Of a stretch of DNA of 29,056 nucleotides, positions 6,827 to 14,995 are shown piece by piece. The number at the start of each line of letters is the position of its first letter. Position 1 is the stretch's first letter. The position numbers and the translations under genes were made by a program. A model generated the notes under the pieces. That model had not been told where the DNA came from. It did no database searches and saw only the letters and a program-made list of their open reading frames with translations. This DNA comes from Bacillota bacterium. Its GTDB lineage: Bacteria > Bacillota > Clostridia > Acetivibrionales > DTU013. Location: NCBI GenBank assembly GCA_023411575.1, contig JAEYOP010000013.1, forward strand, positions 1 to 29,056, written 5' to 3'.

Positions 6827-8869
6827 ATGGTTTTATTCACGGCGGATACCTTGCTGAAGGTGTCAATATTGCTTTTTGCATCTGCTGCTTCTGCGGCGCT
6901 GATCCTGCTGAAATCGCACAAACTCTGCAATATCGTTTCGAATATCCTTTGCATGGCTGCTTCCGTTTTCGGAATGGCGGCTGCGGCGGTCCACCTGCTG
7001 ACGGGAGGGGAAAGGCTGGTCATCGCCTCTTTCAGGCCGGCGATCCCGGTATTGTCCTTCGAGATCGCCCTGGATAGGCTTTCCGCCTTCTTTGTACTGG
7101 GGCTGTGCCTGCTTGTGCTCTGTGTCTCGATCTATTCCATCGGATATGTGTCCCATTATTATGGCAAAAGAAGTGTTGGGCTTTTCAACTTTCTTTATTC
7201 CACCTTCATAATATCGATGTTTCTGGTGATGACAGCAGGAAACGCTGTCTTTTTCTTTGTAGCCTGGGAGGCCATGGCGGTGCTTTCCTACTACCTTGTG
7301 GTCTACGAGTCGGAGCAGGTTGAGAAGCAGACGGCCGGAACCCTTTACATCGTCATGACCCATATCGGCACGGCATTTCTGATGATCGCGTTCCTGATAA
7401 TGTACAGCTACACCGGGTCCTTCGACCTTTCCGGCAGCTCCGCTGCAATACCGGAACCGGCAAGGAACACCCTGTTCCTCCTGTTTCTCCTCGGATTTGG
7501 GGTCAAAGCCGGTGTGATCCCAGTACATATCTGGCTGCCGTACGCCCATCCTGCCGCTCCGGGCAACGTGTCGGCGCTGATGTCCGGCATCATGATAAAG
7601 ACCGCGGTATATGGACTTCTGCGGTTCGTGCTCGTCTACCTCGGCGTAGAGAAAACCTGGTGGGGAGTCACCCTTCTGGTTGTAGGAATGGCTTCAGCCG
7701 TGCTCGGCGTAGCCTATGCTTTCGTGGAAAACAATATTAAGAAGCTGCTGGCTTTCAGCAGCATTGAAAACATAGGGATCATCTTCATGGGCATGGGCAT
7801 AGCCTTCATTTCCTTTGCGCAGAAAAATAGCGCGATCGGGGCGCTGGCCCTGGCCGCATCGCTTTTCCACACCTTCAACCACACCCTGTTCAAGGGCGGT
7901 TTGTTCCTTGGGGCAGGTTCCATACACTATTCGACCCATACGATCAATATGGAACAGCTTGGCGGGCTGATCAAAAAAATGCCGGTCACGGCCGTGTTCA
8001 TGCTGGGCGGCGCCCTTTCGATCTCCGCGCTGGTGCCCTTCAACGGCTTCGCCAGCGAGTGGCTTACGCTGCAGTCCCTGTTCGGCTGTATCGTGCCCGG
8101 CAACGCCGCCTTGAATATAACGGCCATCGTTGCGGTAGCGGCCCTCGGCATTGCGGGAGCTATGGCGGCGGCCTGTTTTGTAAAGCTTTACGGCATATCC
8201 TTCCTCGGACTCGGCAGGACGGAGCACGCGGAACAGGCCAAGGAGGTGCCGGCGGTCATGAATATCGGTATGGGCATACTGATCGGACTTTGTCTGGTGG
8301 TCGGGCTTTTCCCGGCGCTCTTCCTCAAGCTGACGGACAGTCTGGTGGTCGAGCTGGCGGGACAATCCGTAATCGGTCAACTGAAAGGACCTTTCCTGGT
8401 TGCCGGTTCCGCACTGCAGGCTACCGGGAACGCGGTGTCCCCGTTTGTCATCCTTGTTTCGCTAGCGGTGCTGATCCTGGCGGCGCTGTTTGTCCTCCGG
8501 CTGGTCGGCGGCAAATACATCGAGAGAAAGTACGGCACCTGGGACTGCGGTTTTGAGGCCCTCAATGCCAGGATGCAATACACCGCCACCGGCTTCGCAA
8601 AGCCTGTGGAAATTGTATTCCGGATGCTGTTCAGGCCCTCGCGGGAGCTCCGGGTGGAGGGCGAGCACCCGTATCATCCGGAATCCATGGAGTACAAGGT
8701 CTCCACGGAGCCCATCTTTGAGAAATACATTTACGTGCCCGTCCTGCAATTGATCCAGGCCTTATCGAAAAAGGTGAAATACGCCGTGCAGACCGGAAGC
8801 GTCCATATGTATCTGCTTTACATATTTGCGGCGGTGCTGGCTTTACTGCTTTACAACAGGGTTGCCTAA
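6827..8869 (+). CDS. hyfB: HyfB-like proton-translocating membrane subunit
   Basis: 680 residues, close to E. coli HyfB (about 670). It is a NuoL/MrpA-type antiporter-like subunit: many membrane helices, the conserved Glu in FFFVAWEAMAVLSYYLV, the helix-break region GVKAGVIPVHIWLPYAHPAAPGNVSALMSG, and the channel Lys motif NNIKKLLAFSSIENIGI. The C-terminal extension with YGTWDCGFEALNARMQYTATGFAKP is specific to the HyfB/HycC branch. It is the first gene of the operon and forms part of the ion-pumping arm of the complex. GGGGGG lies about 12 bp upstream of the ATG. hyfC follows after 14 bp. Confidence 0.93.
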   Translation: MVLFTADTLLKVSILLFASAASAALILLKSHKLCNIVSNILCMAASVFGMAAAAVHLLTGGERLVIASFRPAIPVLSFEIALDRLSAFFVLGLCLLVLCVSIYSIGYVSHYYGKRSVGLFNFLYSTFIISMFLVMTAGNAVFFFVAWEAMAVLSYYLVVYESEQVEKQTAGTLYIVMTHIGTAFLMIAFLIMYSYTGSFDLSGSSAAIPEPARNTLFLLFLLGFGVKAGVIPVHIWLPYAHPAAPGNVSALMSGIMIKTAVYGLLRFVLVYLGVEKTWWGVTLLVVGMASAVLGVAYAFVENNIKKLLAFSSIENIGIIFMGMGIAFISFAQKNSAIGALALAASLFHTFNHTLFKGGLFLGAGSIHYSTHTINMEQLGGLIKKMPVTAVFMLGGALSISALVPFNGFASEWLTLQSLFGCIVPGNAALNITAIVAVAALGIAGAMAAACFVKLYGISFLGLGRTEHAEQAKEVPAVMNIGMGILIGLCLVVGLFPALFLKLTDSLVVELAGQSVIGQLKGPFLVAGSALQATGNAVSPFVILVSLAVLILAALFVLRLVGGKYIERKYGTWDCGFEALNARMQYTATGFAKPVEIVFRMLFRPSRELRVEGEHPYHPESMEYKVSTEPIFEKYIYVPVLQLIQALSKKVKYAVQTGSVHMYLLYIFAAVLALLLYNRVA

Positions 8870-8883
8870 GGAGTGAGGGAGAA

Positions 8884-9831
8884 ATGAACAATATTTTATA
8901 TATCATCGTACAATTGGCTGTGATCCTGCTGACTGCTCCGCTGATAAACGGCGTGATCCGGAAGGTTAAAGCCCTGACCCAGAAGAGGAGGGGCGCTCCG
9001 CTGCTGCAGATGTACTTTGACTTGTACAAGCTGCTGAAGAAAAATGCCGTGGTATCGGAAACTTCCTCCTGGATATTTAAAGCCACGCCTTATGTTGTGT
9101 TTTCAACAGCCGCGGCAGCCGCGTTGCTTGTACCGGCAACCACTCTGCTTTCCCCGGACGGCTTTGCAGGGGATATCATCCTGATGGTGTACCTTCTGGC
9201 CCTGGGAAGGTTTTTCATGACCCTGGCCGGCCTGGATACGGGAAGTACTTTCGGGGGCATGGGCAGCAGCAGGGAAGCCATGATTTCCTCCCTGATGGAA
9301 CCCTCCCTTCTGATCTCCGTCTTTACCGCCGGGCTGGTGGCGGGAACCACTTCCGTCTACGGCATCCTGCGGTCCATGAACGCGCTTGCGGTTCCGCTGG
9401 CGCAGCCGGTCTTCATCCTTGTTGCGCTGGCGATCCTGATCATTATCATCGCCGAAACGTCGAGAATCCCGGTGGATGACCCGGCCACGCACCTGGAGCT
9501 TACTATGGTCCACGAAGCCATGATTCTTGAATATTCGGGCAGGCACCTTGCCTTGATGGAGCTGGGTGCTTGTGTCAAGCAGCTTGTCTTTATCACGCTG
9601 CTTGTTAATATCTGCCTGCCCACTGACCAATTGGTCACCTTGGAAGGAATTGCCGCGGTAGCTGTTTCGCTGCTGCTTTATTGGATAAAGGTGCTGGCTG
9701 TTGCCGTCGTCATTGCCCTGGTCGAGGTCAATACCGTCAAGTTCCGGTTTTTCAGCGTGCCGAACCTGGCGGCCCTGTCCTTCATCCTGGCGTTCATCGG
9801 CTTTTTGCAGCATTTCGTACTCGGGAGGTAA
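8884..9831 (+). CDS. hyfC: HyfC-like (NuoH/HycD family) membrane anchor subunit
   Basis: 315 residues, the usual length of HyfC/HycD. This subunit links the membrane arm to the peripheral Fe-S arm, equivalent to NuoH of complex I. Visible family motifs: RRGAPLLQMYFDLYKLLKK near residue 36, and the cytoplasmic loop AETSRIPVDDPATHLELTMVHEAMILEYSGRHLALMELG (split across helices), which holds the conserved acidic residues of the junction. GGAGTGAGGGAG precedes the ATG. hyfE starts 2 bp after its stop, so the two are translationally coupled. Confidence 0.93.
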   Translation: MNNILYIIVQLAVILLTAPLINGVIRKVKALTQKRRGAPLLQMYFDLYKLLKKNAVVSETSSWIFKATPYVVFSTAAAAALLVPATTLLSPDGFAGDIILMVYLLALGRFFMTLAGLDTGSTFGGMGSSREAMISSLMEPSLLISVFTAGLVAGTTSVYGILRSMNALAVPLAQPVFILVALAILIIIIAETSRIPVDDPATHLELTMVHEAMILEYSGRHLALMELGACVKQLVFITLLVNICLPTDQLVTLEGIAAVAVSLLLYWIKVLAVAVVIALVEVNTVKFRFFSVPNLAALSFILAFIGFLQHFVLGR

Positions 9832-9833
9832 AA

Positions 9834-10490
9834 ATGGAAGACTATAATCAGATCCTATCCGTATTGATTTTATTGACATCCATTGTGTTAATGGCGAATA
9901 AGCGAATCAAATCCTATATCCGGACATTCCGGCTCCAATCGGCGCTGATCGCACTGACCGCCGGCATCATGGGCGTAAGGAACGCCATCGGCGAGGGCCA
10001 TTACGACCTGCTGGTGGTCTGCGCCATCATCATTGCGCTGAAGGTCGTGTACATACCGAATCTTCTGCACAAGACCTTTTCCGGCGTCGAGTACAAGGTG
10101 GAGAAGGACTTCTACTTCAATATTCCGCTGCTTATCCTTATCTGCTGCGGGCTGGTGGTCTTCTCCTATTTTGCGGTTTCCAGGGTGGCGGGGATCAGCG
10201 AGGGCGACATCAATTCCGCCGTCGTCAATTCGGTTTCCGTGGTGCTGATCGGGCTCTTCTTCATGATCTGCCGGAAGAAGGCCATCGGCCAGATCGTCGG
10301 CTTTCTGGTGATCGAAAACGGACTGTTCGTCACGGCTATGTTTTCCACCAACGGCATGCCTTTCATCGTGGACATGGGGATTTTCATCGACATCATTACC
10401 GCGGTACTGATCATGGGCATTATCGTCTTTAGAATAAACGACAAGTTTGATTCCATCGATATTAACAAACTGAAGAATTTGCGGGGTTAG
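9834..10490 (+). CDS. hyfE: HyfE-like small membrane subunit
   Basis: 218 residues, matching HyfE (about 216). It has several membrane helices; the second half (FLVIENGLFVTAMFSTNGMPFIVDMGIFIDIITAVLIMGII) is the NuoK/MrpC-like part with the conserved membrane Glu in VIENGLF. ATG 9834 is chosen because GGGAGG lies 5-10 bp upstream and homology begins there; an open frame extends 51 codons further upstream into hyfC but is not translated. The next gene starts 4 bp after the stop. Confidence 0.9.
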   Translation: MEDYNQILSVLILLTSIVLMANKRIKSYIRTFRLQSALIALTAGIMGVRNAIGEGHYDLLVVCAIIIALKVVYIPNLLHKTFSGVEYKVEKDFYFNIPLLILICCGLVVFSYFAVSRVAGISEGDINSAVVNSVSVVLIGLFFMICRKKAIGQIVGFLVIENGLFVTAMFSTNGMPFIVDMGIFIDIITAVLIMGIIVFRINDKFDSIDINKLKNLRG

Positions 10491-10494
10491 GAAA

Positions 10495-12135
10495 ATGGGC
10501 TTGCTTCTGTGGCTTTTACTGATATTGGCGGTTCCGGCGTTTGCTCTGCCGGGCGGAAGGAAGGCGCTCCATGCCGTCAGCGTGACGGTCTCGGCCCTAT
10601 CGCTGATACTCGGGGGCGTTCTGACGGGAAACGTGATAGGACACGGGAAGGTGGAGTATGGCCTTCTGGGTGGGATCTTCTATCTGGATGCCCTCGGCGT
10701 CCTTATCCTGGATATCGTATTGGTTATCGGATTCATGGCGGCCGTATTTTCCATCGGGTATCTCGAGGAGGAAGTGAGGCACGGCAAGATAGAGGAACGA
10801 AGCTTGAGGCTTTATTACATTCTGATGTATACCTTCCTGTTTACGATGGTTTTCGCCTTGAGCGTCCGCAACATGGGCGTCATGTGGATCGCAATCGAAG
10901 CGACCACGCTGGCCTCGGCTTTTCTGGTCGGCTTTTACAACGACAAGCGGGCCATTGAAGCGACCTGGAAATATGTCATTATTTGCTCGGTCGGTATTGC
11001 GGTGGCCATGCTCGGCATCATTTTCCTCCACATGTCTTCGGTGGGATTGTTCAAAGGCTCCCAGCTCCTTGACTGGACGGCGCTGTACGGGAGCGCCGCC
11101 GCGCTGAAAAGCCCGGTCCTGCGCCTTGCCTTTGTTTTCATCCTGGTGGGCTTCGGCACCAAAGCCGGCCTTGCGCCCATGCATACATGGCTGCCCGATG
11201 CCCACAGCCAAGCGCCTTCGCCCATCAGCGCGCTTTTGTCCGGGGTACTTCTCAACAGCGCCATGTATGCCATTATCCGGACGGTCGCCATCGTCAATAA
11301 AAACCTTGGCGACAGCCTGTTTACGGGACGCATTCTGATGGCCTTCGGCCTGCTGTCCATTTTGACCGCAGCTATTTTCATTATTACCCAGAAGGATTAC
11401 AAGCGCCTGCTGGCCTATTCCAGCATAGAGCACATGGGCATCATTGCCTTTGCGGTGGGCGTTTTCAGCCCGGCGGCGGTATTCGGCGCCATCTACCACA
11501 TGATCAACCATTCCTTTACTAAATCCATGCTGTTCCTTACTTCCGGCAGCATCCTGCAAAAATACGGGACGAGGGAAATCGCCAAGGTGCGGGGGCTGCT
11601 GAAAGTGCTTCCCTTGACAGGGACTGCCTTTTTCCTCGGTTTGTTTGCAATAGCCGGAACGCCGCCCTTCAGCGTGTTTGCCAGCGAATTCAACATTCTG
11701 GCCGCTACCTTTAAAAAGGGCAATTTCTTTATCGGCGCGGTGCTGGCCGTTTTGCTGGCGATCGTGTTTGCGGGGATCGCCCTGGTGCTTTTCGGCATGT
11801 TCTATAAGAAGGGCGACCAGGAGATCGTGAAGGAGGTCGCCGCGGCGGCCGGCCATACAGGGAACCTGGCAGTGGCAGCCGGACCTACGGGCGATAGCGC
11901 AGCGAACAATACGGCCGACCCTGCAGATAACCGGGCAGGCGGTCCTGCGGGCGATCAGCCGCAGGCGCCGGATCAGGGCTCTTCCATGGTGCCGGTGGAG
12001 AAGGGTGAAACCAATAAGGCCGGAGCGGTTATCATTCTGGTGCTGCTGGCCGTGATCCTGGTCATGGGCGTTTACATGCCGGAGCCGCTGAAGGCGCTGA
12101 TCACCAGTGCACAGCAGATTATAACCGGAGGGTAA
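10495..12135 (+). CDS. hyfF: HyfF-like proton-translocating membrane subunit with low-complexity insert
   Basis: 546 residues; E. coli HyfF is about 526. NuoN/NuoL-type antiporter fold: IAIEATTLASAFLVGFYN with the channel Glu, GFGTKAGLAPMHTWLPDAHSQAPSPISALLSG as broken helix region, and QKDYKRLLAYSSIEHMGII with the Lys motif. Odd: between the penultimate and last membrane helices (about residues 449-507) there is an Ala/Gly/Pro/Asp/Asn-rich hydrophilic stretch with imperfect GPTGDS / GPAGDQ repeats that is absent from the core fold. The last helix (AVIILVLLAVILVMGVYM) is intact. A second antiporter-like subunit besides HyfB implies at least two ion channels in the complex. Confidence 0.92.
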   Translation: MGLLLWLLLILAVPAFALPGGRKALHAVSVTVSALSLILGGVLTGNVIGHGKVEYGLLGGIFYLDALGVLILDIVLVIGFMAAVFSIGYLEEEVRHGKIEERSLRLYYILMYTFLFTMVFALSVRNMGVMWIAIEATTLASAFLVGFYNDKRAIEATWKYVIICSVGIAVAMLGIIFLHMSSVGLFKGSQLLDWTALYGSAAALKSPVLRLAFVFILVGFGTKAGLAPMHTWLPDAHSQAPSPISALLSGVLLNSAMYAIIRTVAIVNKNLGDSLFTGRILMAFGLLSILTAAIFIITQKDYKRLLAYSSIEHMGIIAFAVGVFSPAAVFGAIYHMINHSFTKSMLFLTSGSILQKYGTREIAKVRGLLKVLPLTGTAFFLGLFAIAGTPPFSVFASEFNILAATFKKGNFFIGAVLAVLLAIVFAGIALVLFGMFYKKGDQEIVKEVAAAAGHTGNLAVAAGPTGDSAANNTADPADNRAGGPAGDQPQAPDQGSSMVPVEKGETNKAGAVIILVLLAVILVMGVYMPEPLKALITSAQQIITGG

Positions 12136-12149
12136 GGAGGTTGTTTTTT

Positions 12150-13733
12150 ATGATCGTTGATCCATATTGCGAAAAACTCGCTGAACGGTTTCCCGCCAGC
12201 ATCTACTCGTGCAGCGTGGGCAATATAAACGAACGTTATATCGAGGTCGATCCGCGGAATATCCAGGAGCTCTGCACCTATATCAACCGGGAGCTGGGAC
12301 ACCAGTTGGTGTCCATGTTTGCGGCGGATGAGAGGGCCATCACCGGCGGCTTCGCCATCTATTATACCTTTGCCGACCGGCAGGAGGGGCAGCTCCTGGT
12401 GCTCAGGACCAAAATCGCGCCGGAAAACCCGGCGTTCGGGTCCATCAGCCCCACAGTCCACGCGGCAGCCCTGTATGAGCGGGAAATCCAGGATTTGTTC
12501 GGCCTGACGCCCCTGGAGCATCCCGATCCGAGAAGACTTGTCTTCCACAGCAACTGGCCCGAGGGGCAATTTCCCCTGCGGAAGGACTTCGACGGGAAAA
12601 AGAGGCCGGAGACCGCCCGGGTGGAAATCCCCTTCCGGAAGGTAAACGGCGAAGGCGTTTTTGAGATTCCAGTGGGGCCGGTGCATGCCGGTATCATCGA
12701 GCCCGGGCATTTCCGCTTCAGCGTGGCGGGAGAGCCGGTGATCAACCTGGAAGCCCAGCTGTATTTCGTCCATAAGGGCATTGAAAAGATGTGCGAAGGA
12801 GAAAAGGTGGAGAAATGTCTCTATATTTCCGAAAGGATTTCGGGCGACGAAACCTTCACCAATTCCCTGGCGTTCTGCCAGGCCGTGGAAAAGCTGGCGG
12901 GGATCGAGGCGCCGCCCCGGGCGCGTTACACGAGGGTGATCTTCGCGGAACTGGAGCGGCTGACAAGCCATCTCGGCGATCTGGCGGGGATCTGCCTGGA
13001 CGTGGCCTACGGCTTTGCGGCGTTTCAGTTCCGGATGCTGCGGGGCTGGAGCTATCTGGCGGCCGACGAGCTTTGCGGAATGCGGTTCCTCCGGAGCGTC
13101 AACCGGCTCGGGGGCGTCCGGAAGGATTTTGTTGCGGGAAGTGAGAAAAGGGTGATCGAGCTTCTGCAGAAAATCCGCAGCGAGCTGACGGATACGGTCG
13201 GCATTATCAAAGCGAACAACCTGTTTATCGATAGAGTTGAGCATACCGGCGTTCTGAAGCTGGACGTCGCCAACGACCTGAACGCGGTAGGACCCGCGGG
13301 CCGGGCGGCAGGCGTCCGCCACGACGTGCGGAGGACCTTCCCCTATGCGGCGTACGGGGAGTTGGAATTCCATGTGCCGGAGCATAACAACGGCGATGTC
13401 AACTGCAGGATGAACATGAAGCTGGAGGAATGTTTTGAATCCATTGACCTGATCCTGAAGGCCATCGACGCCATGCCCGCCGGCAGGATCGTGGAACTGC
13501 TGCCGGAGTTGGAGCCGTACCGGTTCGCGTTCGGGATGACGGAAGCGCCGCGGGGCGAGAACATCCACTGGGTCATGACCGGCGAGAACAACACCGTGTA
13601 CCGGTACAAGATCAGGACGCCGTCCTTCTGCAACTGGCCGGCGGTCTGCCATGCGGTGCGGGGCAACATTGTCCCGGATTTCCCCCTAATCAATAAAAGC
13701 TTTAATTTGTCCTACGCGGGAAACGATTTGTAA
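12150..13733 (+). CDS. hyfG: HyfG-like large subunit lacking NiFe-ligand cysteines (Ehr type)
   Basis: 527 residues: an N-terminal NuoC-like domain (signature EREIQDLFGLTPLEHPDPRRL and PLRKDF, about residues 1-155) fused to a NuoD/NiFe large-subunit domain. In hydrogenases the nickel is held by two C-x2-C motifs. Here the first reads ERISGDE (S231 and E234 in place of both Cys) and the C-terminal one reads NLSYAG (S521 and G524), so all four ligands are gone. The C-terminus ends at the natural position, not truncated. This matches energy-converting-hydrogenase-related (Ehr) complexes, which cannot use H2 at a NiFe site. Start ATG 12150 follows AGGAGG by 9 bp; a TTG at 12141 is too close to that site. 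A MITE sits at the stop codon. Confidence 0.93.
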   Translation: MIVDPYCEKLAERFPASIYSCSVGNINERYIEVDPRNIQELCTYINRELGHQLVSMFAADERAITGGFAIYYTFADRQEGQLLVLRTKIAPENPAFGSISPTVHAAALYEREIQDLFGLTPLEHPDPRRLVFHSNWPEGQFPLRKDFDGKKRPETARVEIPFRKVNGEGVFEIPVGPVHAGIIEPGHFRFSVAGEPVINLEAQLYFVHKGIEKMCEGEKVEKCLYISERISGDETFTNSLAFCQAVEKLAGIEAPPRARYTRVIFAELERLTSHLGDLAGICLDVAYGFAAFQFRMLRGWSYLAADELCGMRFLRSVNRLGGVRKDFVAGSEKRVIELLQKIRSELTDTVGIIKANNLFIDRVEHTGVLKLDVANDLNAVGPAGRAAGVRHDVRRTFPYAAYGELEFHVPEHNNGDVNCRMNMKLEECFESIDLILKAIDAMPAGRIVELLPELEPYRFAFGMTEAPRGENIHWVMTGENNTVYRYKIRTPSFCNWPAVCHAVRGNIVPDFPLINKSFNLSYAGNDL

Positions 13734-13893
13734 GAACCTGTTTAGGATCTGGGGGTGCCTGAGATTTTGAGCGGATTTTTCGTCAGACAAGGCAAATTTT
13801 CGCAGGAATAATCCGTTTATTACAAGAAAATTTAACGCAGTATGACGGAAAATCCGCCAAAAGATCAGGTGCCAACAGATCCTAAACAGGTTC
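13734..13893. mobile_element. 160-bp palindromic MITE-like element, copy 1
   Basis: The ends are perfect inverted repeats (GAACCTGTTTAGGATCT at 13734-13750 and its complement at 13877-13893), and imperfect complementarity continues for about 65 bp into each arm, so the whole unit can fold as one long hairpin. It is flanked by TAA on both sides (13731-13733 and 13894-13896), a likely 3-bp target duplication that is also the hyfG stop codon. A second copy, inverted, is at 28917-29056 with only two mismatches over the 140 shared bases. It encodes no protein, so it needs a transposase in trans. It separates hyfG from the ferredoxin-NuoB gene. Confidence 0.82.
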
Positions 13894-13947
13894 TAAGCAG
13901 GCATCCCGTGGAATCAAGAATAGAGCGGCTGTATGTCGGAGGTTGAC

Positions 13948-14739
13948 ATGTTTAAAACGATAGAAAAAATAATAAAATATCCAAGGTTGACACAGGACTA
14001 TCCTTATAAGAAGATCGATCCCAGCCTCTTTATCGGCAAGCCGGAAATCGACAGGGCAAAGTGCCACGGCTGCGGCGAGTGCGTGAGCTGCTGCCCTTCC
14101 GGGGCAATCGTGTCCGGCGTCAATCCGAAGAATGTGGGCATCAATTACGATGAATGCATTTTCTGCGCGCTTTGCGAGGAAATCTGCCCCGCCGGAGCCA
14201 TTCAAATGACGAACCAATACGAATTGGCCGAAACAGACCGAAAAAAGCTGAGAAGCGGGCCTCTGACGATCCGGGAGGGCAGCGTGCCCGAAATGACCGA
14301 AGAGGAGCTGAATGCAAAGCTTTCGGAAAAGATCCGGCGGGTATTCGGCAGAAGCCTGCAGATCCGGGAAGTGGATGCCGGCTCCTGCAATGGCTGCGAT
14401 TATGAAATCAATGCGCTGAACAATCCCTTCAACGACATAGAACGCCTCGGCATCCATTTTGTCGCCTCGCCCAGGCACGCGGACATGCTGCTGGTGACCG
14501 GCACGGCCTCCAGGAACATGGAACAGGCGCTTTTAAAAACATACCGCGCCACGCCGGACCCGAAGCTGGTGGTGGCCGTCGGCGCCTGCGCCTGCAGCGG
14601 CGGGATATTCCGGGACAATTACGCGGCAAACCGGGGAATCGACTGCCTTGTGCCGGTGGATGCCTACATACCGGGCTGCCCTCCGAGGCCCCAGGCAATC
14701 CTGTACGGAATTTTGAAGGTGCTGGACCGGGTGAAATAG
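13948..14739 (+). CDS. hyfI: Ferredoxin (HyfH-like) fused to NuoB/HyfI-like Fe-S subunit
   Basis: 263 residues. Residues 39-49 (C39, C42, C45, C49, then Pro) and 70-80 (C70, C73, C76, C80, then Pro) are two classical [4Fe-4S] ferredoxin motifs as in NuoI/HyfH. From about residue 135 the protein is a NuoB-type small subunit: C147-x2-C150 in GSCNGCDYE, C214 in VGACACSGG and C244 in PGCPPRPQ are the ligands of the proximal (N2-like) cluster. So one polypeptide carries three clusters that are on two proteins in E. coli Hyf. ATG 13948 is preferred since TCGGAGG lies 5 bp upstream; ATG 13933 has no ribosome site. It completes the complex, downstream of the MITE. Confidence 0.9.
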   Translation: MFKTIEKIIKYPRLTQDYPYKKIDPSLFIGKPEIDRAKCHGCGECVSCCPSGAIVSGVNPKNVGINYDECIFCALCEEICPAGAIQMTNQYELAETDRKKLRSGPLTIREGSVPEMTEEELNAKLSEKIRRVFGRSLQIREVDAGSCNGCDYEINALNNPFNDIERLGIHFVASPRHADMLLVTGTASRNMEQALLKTYRATPDPKLVVAVGACACSGGIFRDNYAANRGIDCLVPVDAYIPGCPPRPQAILYGILKVLDRVK

Positions 14740-14820
14740 CCCGTACGGCCATTCTCATGGAAATTGTCCGCAGGAAGGGAAAAGGCGGGAACGGCGGGCA
14801 AAATCAATAGCAGCGCGAAG

Positions 14821-14994
14821 TCAATAGTAGTGCAGGATCATGTAAGCGGGAACCAGAAAGCAGATCAATACGATCAGGAATATACCGAAGCCCGCAAGCC
14901 GGTTTTTTTCCTTTCGGACCAGGAATAAACCGTAACTGAAGGTATAGTAGTTTACTGCAAGCAGAAACAGAACAAAAATCAAAAGATAAATCAT
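14821..14994 (-). CDS. Small two-helix membrane protein, possible germinant-receptor D subunit
   Basis: 57 residues made of two hydrophobic helices (IYLLIFVLFLLAVNYYTF and GFGIFLIVLICFLVPAYMIL) joined by a basic loop LVRKEKNRLA. It directly follows gerAC. ATG 14994 has AGAGGTG about 6 bp upstream; an in-frame GTG at 15003 would overlap the gerAC stop by 8 bp but lies inside that ribosome site. Small two-helix 'D' proteins are known in some gerA-type operons of Bacillus, where they modulate receptor response; this assignment rests on size, topology and position, not on sequence similarity I can confirm. Confidence 0.6.
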   Translation of the reverse strand: MIYLLIFVLFLLAVNYYTFSYGLFLVRKEKNRLAGFGIFLIVLICFLVPAYMILHYY

Positions 14995-14995
14995 G

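Noticed and set aside
12072..13652. 526-codon open frame on the minus strand covering hyfG
   Set aside because: Antisense to a clear HyfG; it has no recognisable domain, is rich in Arg, Pro, His and Gln as expected from reverse reading of a GC-rich gene, and has no ribosome site. Same reasoning for the minus-strand frames at 10597-11856, 19348-20598, 24704-25585 and 7694-8380.
12000..13733. HyfG as a C-terminally truncated hydrogenase disrupted by the MITE
   Set aside because: The protein aligns to its natural end; the cysteines are replaced in place (NLSYAG for DPCxxC) and the first pair far upstream is also replaced, so insertion did not cause the loss.
14740..14820. Terminator between the hyf operon and the converging germination operon
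   Set aside because: I looked for a GC stem with a T-run on either strand and found none convincing.
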